NCBI GenBank assembly: GCA_013397455.1 | Contig: VYZB01000370.1 | Span: 634,422 to 698,421 of the forward strand | Length of the DNA: 64,000 nucleotides | DNA from: Crotophaga sulcirostris | Lineage: Eukaryota > Chordata > Aves > Cuculiformes > Crotophagidae | Direction: 5' to 3' | Notes under the pieces: model-generated | Database searches by the model: none | Told to the model about the DNA's origin: nothing | The model's input: the letters and a program-made list of their open reading frames with translations, nothing else | Translations under genes and position numbers: made by a program | Shown: positions 56,287-64,000 of the stretch, in pieces | How positions within the stretch are numbered: the stretch's first letter is position 1 | How the letters are laid out: each line of letters begins with the position of its first letter

Positions 56287-58429
56287 TGCATTCATATGTA
56301 TTTACACATCTATGTACGTATTATATATTTTATGTTTACATATACTTTTAGTCATATGTGTAAAATTATGTATTTCCAAATTTATTGAAATTTTTCTTTA
56401 GAATAGGTCTTATTTCTCTTATGATGAAAAAAAAATAATGGGACATAGAATCTATGTGTCTAGCCTAAATTAATTATTTGGGTACTATAATTAATGCAGA
56501 AAGACAAGGTTCATTAGAAGGTGAGTCATTCCACTTATCTGACTTGCTTTTTTTAGAACTAGAAGCCATGCTTTTCCCCAGGTAATATGGCTAAACTTGT
56601 AGGTGGCTGAAGTGTAGATGAGCTTAATTCGACCCATATGAATGAAAGAAACAGTAAATTTTAGAATGAGAATTCCCAATACTTTACCTCCCTGTTCTTT
56701 GCAAATGGAAGAATTGTTACAGAAGAAGTATTATATATGCTTGTGTGTATAAATATATTCCCTGCTGCATGCAGAACAAGACTCACCTGAGATCCTTGAA
56801 CGTACCAACATTTCCCTCTGAATATTGTCAAAGAATCTATAACAATAAGTAGCTGATTAAATAGAAAAAGATTTGCAGGCAGGGACAAAGAAAAAGAAAA
56901 AAAAAACCACAACAAAACTCCAAACCATTCTCCTGTCCTAGAAATCTACTGTTGCTCAGTTTCACAGGTGTATCAGAAATGGCTTGTGTTCAGCTGCTTA
57001 GGTCTGGCAAGGAGGAATTAGATTTTAAGCTTGCTATCTGACCAAGAGTATGGCAGGAGAATTTACTGGGAATGTTACAGAGAACTTGTATGAGCTTTGT
57101 TCCACACAAAACCCCTGCTCCAGATCTTGATGAAATCAATAAAAACTTTTCATTAACTGTAGTGGTATGGTCATGAAGGTGCCAGCCATATTACAGCAGC
57201 AGCTGGCAGTTGCCTGGGAAGCTGAAATTTTACTGAGCTATGGAACAAGCAAAATGTGTGAAAGATAGAAATGACAAGGTGTAAGGAGATTGCAATATAA
57301 CACACTGAAATCCTTCCCCAGTATCTACAGCTAAGGCCATTCACACATGGTTGCTGAACTGGCTCTAGGAGGCCTTGTTGAGATAAGCCCACACAATCAC
57401 CAAGGCGTCTGCTTACACGTCTAACTTCTCAGATAAGTTTCCAAAACTAACAAAACGGAAATATTTCTTGATGAATATTATTTTTGTTATTGTCAGTGTG
57501 TGACAAGTTTAGTACATTTTTTTCCACCACTGAAAACATTTTTAAGAACACATTAAATAGGAATCTTTGCCCACCTCACAGTGAGAACAGACAACATTGT
57601 GCAGTCACCACTGTGCTATGTTTTCAGTTGTTCAACACCCAGTGCCAGATATAATATAGCCAAATAAATATTCAAGAACAAAAATATCATGAAATGCTGA
57701 AACCATAGTTTTAAGATCACCACAGGTTTCAGTGGATCTTGCTGTTGTCAGTGTAGAAAACAATAAATATTGTAAATAGGTCTCATTGTTTTAATTTTTA
57801 GTCATTACTTGTTGTTATTGCAGAACTAATGATCTTTATAAAAAGAAATCATAGCTATTACAAAACAGCTGCTCACATATCTGAAAACTGAAATAAGTTT
57901 TCAGTTGAAATAATGCAGCTTATTGGTTTTTGCCTCTGAGTTCATGGTCAGGGTTATAACTGGGTTGAATTTTCCATTTTGATTTTGTGTAGTTTTGCAT
58001 GAAAATTGTCATTATCTGGCAACATTTTCAGTCCCATTGTTCTTCTTGTATTTGTAGTTTTAATGCTATGATTTTATTTTCTCTATGTGTATATAAATAT
58101 AAATACATTGGTATACAAATACACAGATATGGACCAGAAATGCTCACTTGTTCTTTGATGTAGAAACAGTTCTCAAGAATTTATTTTCAACCACTAACAG
58201 GCATGTTATTACTGGAAAACAGTCCCAAATGTGATTTGAATACTTCATCATGAAGAAAAATTTTGTTCCCACTAGCATGTAAATATTGTTTTCACTAGAT
58301 TGGATCCAATTATATATCTATAACAAACAATCTTCTTTGATATTTGAGACGTTTTTTATTTTGTTATGAAAATTTTGTATAATATAGTCTTCTCATCCAA
58401 ACTCTTGAATTGTGTTTTCAGCTCTTCCA

Positions 58430-58550
58430 CTGTTTTACTATTTTATTATTGAGAAACCCTTTAATCTCTCTGAATTTCAGTTTACTCGTTTGAAGTAGAT
58501 GAGGAGACAAGTGTGAGTTAATTGATGTTTATAAAGCACATTGAGACCTT
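58430..58550 (-). repeat. MIR-like ancient SINE
   Basis: CCTTTAATCTCTCTGAATTT, CAGTTTACTCGTTTG and, about 50 bp on, ATTGATGTTTATAAAGCACATTGAGACCTTG match in order the reverse complement of MIR/MIR3 (CACTTAACCTCTCTGAGCCTCAGTTTCCTCATCTG...TAATGTTTGTAAAGCGCTTTGAGATCCTTG). Assigned by eye; boundaries approximate. Confidence 0.55.
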
Positions 58551-59575
58551 GTAATGAAAAATGAGACGGAAGTGATAAATATTCCTAAAGGTACACTCTT
58601 TATATTTGCTTCATTTTTTGGCAAATCTCTACATACTATTGCTAAATTTAGGATTATCTGTTCAATTCTGACAGTTTTCACAGTCAGAATTGTTCAAAAT
58701 ATTACAGGATGATGTATTGTCATGCTTAATTCACCATTTTCATAGAAAGGTAAAATATTGCAGGCATGACATGTTCTTAAAAAGTGAGTCTTTTTCATGA
58801 AATATCTCCTGTAATTTCATAATGCTTTCATTAAATTCCCAGATTTGCAATTTACTGTGCATCGGTAGACTCCTGTATACATATGGAATCCCGTTAGTAC
58901 ATGGCTTAAAATGTGCAGCAAAGAAAACTATTAAAAACTTAGTTGTGGGGCAGGCAATGCATTAAGAACAAGCTCATTGATAACATAAATGAGCATCCTA
59001 TGATCTGTATATATATTAATAAATAGTTATATATATAAACCAATACATCTAACAATCTCTCTATATGTACAACAAAGGGATTTTTCCTTTAAAAATTATT
59101 AATCAAAATGTACTTGTGTATATTTATGAAGAATAATCATTCAAGGTCACAAAGTATTTGGTAGTAAACTAAATATACAAATTCATACTTTCCTTTGGAT
59201 TTGATGGTCTCCAGAAAAGCCAGGCAGGCAGTGAAATATTTGCAGAGTTGATCTTACAATTCCAAAGTGTGAGAAAGCGCTGGATCTATTCTACATCTAT
59301 TTTATATTCTGGAATAGAGTTTCTCCCACAATGACCTAGTTGTGTAGTTGCAGGATGTCACAGTCATTGGTGTCGAGGACCAATACCTGATACTGGAACT
59401 TATGAATATATAGATCAATGAGGCAGGTCAAAACTTGATCTCTCATTCCTCATTCTTATAAATGGCCCACAAAACCTGCTTCCTTGGATAAAAATATGTA
59501 GAGTTTTCTCCTATAACAGCTCTTCAGATCCAATGGGTTCCTAATAAGGCATAGGGAAGGACATATTAACTAATT
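58551..59575. other. Intergenic, nothing recognised
   Basis: AT-rich sequence before the plus-strand CR1; short AT-repeats near 59010-59035, no other feature seen. Confidence 0.6.
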
Positions 59576-61052
59576 CACTCACTGGAAAGGGCAAACACAA
59601 CCCTCGTTTTTAAAAAAGGAAAAAAAGAAAAAAGGAAGACCCAGGAAACTACAGGCCAGTCACTCTCACCTCTGTACCCCGCAAGAGCATGGAAGATATC
59701 CTCCCAGAAACTCTGCTGAGGCGCATGGAAAATAAGGAGGTGATTGGTGACAGCCCAAATGGCTTCACCAAGGGTACATTGGACCTGAAAAATTTTGTGG
59801 CTTTCTACAATGGGGCTACAGCATTGATGGATAAGGGAAGAGAATTGACATAATCTATCTGGACTTGTGCAAAGCATTCAACACTGTCCCGCTCGGCATT
59901 CTTATCTCTAAATTGGAGAGACACAGATTTGATGAATGGACCACTCAGTGGATAAGAAATTGTCTGGATGGCTGTACAAAAAGAGTTGCAGTCTATGTCC
60001 AAGTGGATACTGGTGACAAGTGATGTTCCACAGGAGTCGGTATTGGGACTGAACTTTAACATTTTTGTCAGTGACATGGACAGCGGGATCGAGCGAACCC
60101 TCAGAAAGTTTGCTGACAACATCAAGCTGTGTGGAGTGGTTGACATTCTGGGTGGAAGGAATCCATCCAGTGGGACCTTGACAGGCTTGGGGGGGGGTGT
60201 CCTCTGTGAACCTTCAACAAGTCCAAGTGCAAGGTCCTGCACCTGGGTTGGGGCAATCCCAAGCACAAATAGAGGTTGGGTAGAGAAGGGATTAAGAATA
60301 TCCCTGAAGAGAGGGACTTGGTGGTGCTGGTGGATGAGATGCTCAACATGAGCTGGCAATATGCACTTGCAGCCTGGAAGACCAACTGTATTCTGGACTG
60401 CATCAGAAGTGTGACCAACAAGTCAAGGGGGGTGATTCTGCCCCTCTACTCTGCTCTCATGAGAACCCATCTGAAGTATGGAATTCAATTCTGGAGTCCT
60501 TAGTACAGGAAGGAAATATACATATATAAGGTTGGACTCAATTATCTCAAAGGTCTTGTCCAACCGGAAGATTCTATGATATCTTAAAGCGACTCCAGAG
60601 GAGTCTTACAAATAAGATCAGAGGGTTGGAGCATCTCCCCTATGAGGACAGGCTGAGAGGATTTGGTTTGTTCAATCTAGAGAAGAGCAGGCTCTGGGAA
60701 GACCTTATAGTAGCCTTCCAGTACTTAAAGGGGGTCGAGAGGAAAGTTGGGGAGGGGTTTTTTATCAGGGACTATAGTGATAGAATGAGGTATAATGGTT
60801 TTAAGTTGAAAAAGAGTAGTTTTAAATTAGATATTAGGAAGAAATATTTTACTGTGAGGGTTGTGAAGCAATGGAAAAGATTGTCCAGAGAAGTCGTGGA
60901 TGCCCCATCCCTGGAGATGTTCAAGGTCAGGTTCGATGAGGCTTTGAGCAACTTGAACTAGTGGAAGGCGTCCCTGGCCGTGGCAAGGAGGTTGGAACTA
61001 GATATCTTTAAGGTGCCTTCCAATCCAAACCATCCTATGATTCTATGATTTT
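59576..61052 (+). mobile_element. CR1 LINE 3' half, degenerate, with nested CR1 tail
   Basis: Plus-strand CR1 covering the reverse transcriptase and the C-terminal part of ORF2 plus the 3' end. In order and over several frames: [14 protein letters not shown], a degraded [39 protein letters not shown] (FADD changed to FADN), EERDLVVLVDEMLNMS, GVILPLYSALMRTHLKYGIQ, then an intact C-terminal frame at 60626-60961 with YEDRLRGFGLFNLEKSRLW, KLDIRKKYFTVRVVKQW and REVVDAPSLEMFK. The terminus CCTATGATTCTATGATT is the CR1 3' end. Several frameshifts and stops make it non-functional. It is 5'-truncated at about 59576 just before RT. Confidence 0.93.
60524..60581 (+). mobile_element. CR1 3' tail nested inside the larger CR1
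   Basis: TATATAAGGTTGGACTCAAT then AAGGTCTTGTCCAACCGGAAGATTCTATGAT is a second CR1 3' terminus lying inside ORF2 of the host element, between GTCCTTAGTACAGGAAGG and GCGACTCCAGAGGAG, which are adjacent parts of an uninterrupted CR1. It is therefore a later short insertion. Confidence 0.75.
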
Positions 61053-64000
61053 ACAGTCAGAGTTTTTTCTTAGATGTCAAGCCATAACTTATTGTTAAGG
61101 AAAACCACTGAAAAATTCCACAACTGTATTGTTATTACCTTACGATTTCTATTGTGCTAATGGGGGAAGCAATATCTCTTTCAGTGATTGAGGGAGATCA
61201 CAAGATGGAGAGGGTTATTAATTACCAATTATCATTCATGGGTTTTCTGTTTAAATGGACAGGAATAGGAAACTGGGATTTGAAATCCAGCTCATATCTC
61301 TGAGACAGCTGTGCAGAGCAGTATCACTTGAAATGCACAATTTAGAGCACTTCTAACAAGAGCTCACTTTAATGGCTCATTTGACAAAATGCAAATGCAG
61401 GGGCAAAACCAAAAATATTAACATCTTTCAGATAAGAATCAGAAAGAGAGACCATTACTCTTTTTGTTAAGTTGTGCTGTAATACTGTTTTGAAAAAAAA
61501 TGGAGAAAAAGAGTACCAGTTGTAGGTATTAAGTAAAATATGTCTCTGTAGTTACCTTGGTAGGTATCAGTTACTCTATGTATTACGTAAACCTATGCTG
61601 ACATTTAAGTTCCTGAGCAGACTGGGGAAGGTCAGCAGCAGTTACACACATGCTCACAAATCTGAACCTACTACTGGCAAAGAGAATCTCTCTATATGAT
61701 TTCTGTGACAAGTGGAATATTTTTCATGTCTTCACCACTGCAATTTCAATAGGTGGGAAACTGTTTTCATATTGTAAATCTTGACATTTTTCTTAGAAAA
61801 TGTCCTGCCAGGAACGACGTGTGAAGCATTATAACTTATATTTTGTAAAAAGCCGGATCCTCAGGGAGAAGTGATGAAACTTCTTTCTCATAAAGTTTCT
61901 CCTTCAAACACAAGAAAACTGATATAGTATTCTGAAGAACTATGGTTATAAGTTAAAAGCAGGCCACGACAAAGGGTCAAAAAAGGAAAGCATAGAGGCC
62001 AAATGCTAGCTGTTCTTGACATTAGTTAAGGCTTTATCAAACCTTGCTATAAGGTATCAGTAGAACTGGTATAAAAATAAGATTCTTCATGTTGTGAAAA
62101 GATGATAAAGATTAGCCTTTACTGAGAAGCCACCTTGTATAATACTGCGGAAACCACATTCCGTCCAAACTCCCTTATAATTCACCTTTACTTATCTCAT
62201 TGATCCTTTTCTTATTCGTGTTATGTCAGTGGGTTTACATTTTTCTAATTTGAAAAATCCACCTAGTACAATACATTTCTTTAATTAACGATAACAACTT
62301 CACAATGCTCAGCTATACCTCTTCTTCACTTCCTTTGAATTATTATTGTTTCTTGTAATCAGATAAGTCACTGTTAGTGGCATAGCATGTTCATTTGTGG
62401 CTAAATTTACCCTTTTCCATGGTCAAAGTAACTCACAAGGAGCATCAGAAATCATATATATATGCAGTTTCTCTTGAATTCATTGACTGAAAAGCATAAT
62501 TACCTTCCTTCTGTGCAAAGTGAGATGATGATCTAAGTCTTCTGAAAGAAACAAAAACACCTGTTGCTTGACCATATTGGTTCACTGCCTCTACTACACG
62601 CATGTAAGGTTGGAAATGTGTCCTCAGAGACTTTTTCTCACATTCCTAACAGTGTTGAAAAAGATCCAGTTATTGAAGGCTGGTGGCAACAATTGGTGAT
62701 GGTTTTTGGTTTAGTGTGAAGGGGAAATACAGAAATCTATAAGCTCCTTTCATTCTCTTTGAGCTCGTATTTTTATTCCAATGTAGACAAGTAGTTCATC
62801 CCTACAGAATTAGGATGACCTTAGATTATTACCAACACTTTCCTCTCCTGTGCAAGAAAGGAATGATTAATACCAAATGGCAGAATAGATGTGAGTTGGC
62901 TGTGAAATTCTCTGCAGTTGTTTCTCATACAGTATGCTTCAGTGGCAATTCAGTCATATACGGGGACGTTAGCATCATATATAAGAGAACAAGTCTTCTG
63001 GTCAGTATTTAATGTTAATTTTGCATACATTGCAGTTATAATGTACACTTTTACTGTGTTCTTTCCTTTTCTATGCTTGCATTTCTAGTATTTGAAACAC
63101 AAATATTAAAAGAAACACGATCTGTACTAAAAATGCTATATAATCTGAAGAGCTTCCAAAGTGGGAAAAGGGAACCTGTATATGGTCTACAGAGGACTGG
63201 TTGGTCCAAGCTCTCCTTGATGTCCTATTGCAATTAATTAGAGATCTTTCATTTAGTTTGACTGTAATCATACTTCCTCTTGTCTTCAGATGTTGTCACA
63301 ATAAAGAAAGCTCAAAACACATCAGAAACATTTGTCAACATTGTTTTCTCTTTCAGAAATCTGTCTAGCAACCCCAGTACTACTATTGGTGGACAATTAG
63401 AAGAAGAGAAGTGAGTCAATCCAGGAACTCTAAGAGATGGAGCCATTCTCAAGGCACACTTTCTGCCAAACAGGAGAGATCATTTCAAAAACTTCTTAAA
63501 CGCTCTGCAACTTTCTTTCTTTGTCCATTCAGCTATAGGAAGTCATGATTATAACTGATGTTTCAGCAGTTGTCCTTTCTTGTAAAGAAACAGTTTTGGA
63601 GAAAGTCTCCATTAAGAAAAGGGAAGGAAAAGGAATAGTAATACTTTCAGCATTTGAAATATCATAGCAGAATCAAACACCATCAAAATAAAGAGACACA
63701 GGTGACTTGTAGAATGGTCCATTTTTATAATTACATGATTAGATTCATTCAGTGCCACTGATCTCTTCATATACATGTGTAGGTCTATTGATCACAATTC
63801 TGCCTCAGTGTTCTACTAACAGATGCACAGTTATTAATCTTGGAAAGAATCCACATCCCCTTTTCATAAAGATCAGAGGAGCCAATTAAGGATGACATGG
63901 CATCTCGTGTTGAGGATCTGCTCTGCCCTTTCTATAAATGGGCAAAAATGATGCCAGAATCTGTGGAAAAAAATGCCAAGAAAAAATAATTGTGCCATAC
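61053..64000. other. Intergenic, one exon-like block, otherwise nothing recognised
   Basis: AT-rich DNA to the window end. The only structured element is the exon-like block at 63357-63414 (described in the findings), followed by AATAAA at 63687-63692. Other open frames are short and unconvincing. Confidence 0.55.

Larger units (their letters stand above)
53414..58429. other. Intergenic, only low-complexity tracts recognised
   Basis: AT-rich. Holds a T-run/A-run inverted tract at 54019-54051 and an (ATGT)n/(AT)n tract at 56256-56286. No gene, RNA or transposon recognised. Confidence 0.6.

Noticed and set aside
59805..60359. 184-codon minus-strand open frame, the longest in the window
   Set aside because: It is antisense to the plus-strand CR1 reverse transcriptase, whose protein motifs are clearly on the other strand.

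Overview
This is vertebrate nuclear DNA, almost certainly from a bird. It is AT-rich, its exons are bounded by GT-AG introns, and it carries several CR1 LINE copies with the typical avian 3' terminus (GATTCTATGAT repeats). No bacterial, phage, plasmid or CRISPR feature is present. The species cannot be fixed from the sequence alone.

Positions 886-29498 (+ strand) hold the 3' part of EPHA7, the Eph receptor tyrosine kinase A7. Twelve coding exons (6-17 by the usual Eph gene layout) encode about 551 residues in order: second fibronectin type III domain, transmembrane helix, juxtamembrane segment with two tyrosines, complete kinase domain, SAM domain, and the C-terminal PDZ-binding end GIQV. All phases match, there is no in-frame stop, and kinase motifs ([21 protein letters not shown]) are intact. 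The 5' exons (signal peptide, ephrin-binding domain, Cys-rich region, first FN3) and the promoter lie outside the window to the left. The introns hold mostly unique AT-rich sequence, with old MIR-like SINE remnants and small repeats. A long 3' UTR follows the stop codon; its end is uncertain, with candidate poly(A) signals between 29.7 and 33.5 kb.

From about 33.6 kb to the end is gene-poor intergenic DNA. It holds a 5'-truncated minus-strand CR1 (48.2-52.6 kb), a tiny CR1 tail (53.4 kb), a plus-strand CR1 (59.6-61.05 kb) carrying a second CR1 tail inside it, and two more ancient SINE/LINE-like remnants. Inside the minus-strand CR1, a 1630-bp block occurs twice with about seven differences, separated by exactly one N (50727). 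This looks like two overlapping contig ends joined without merging, so the true sequence is probably about 1.63 kb shorter.

The observations most worth checking are: the duplication around the N; intron-retention forms of EPHA7 next to a weak splice donor after the transmembrane exon; a 12-nt alternative acceptor in the juxtamembrane exon; and an isolated exon-like block at 63.36 kb with strong splice sites, matching phase, a stop codon and a poly(A) signal. I see no convincing undescribed system.
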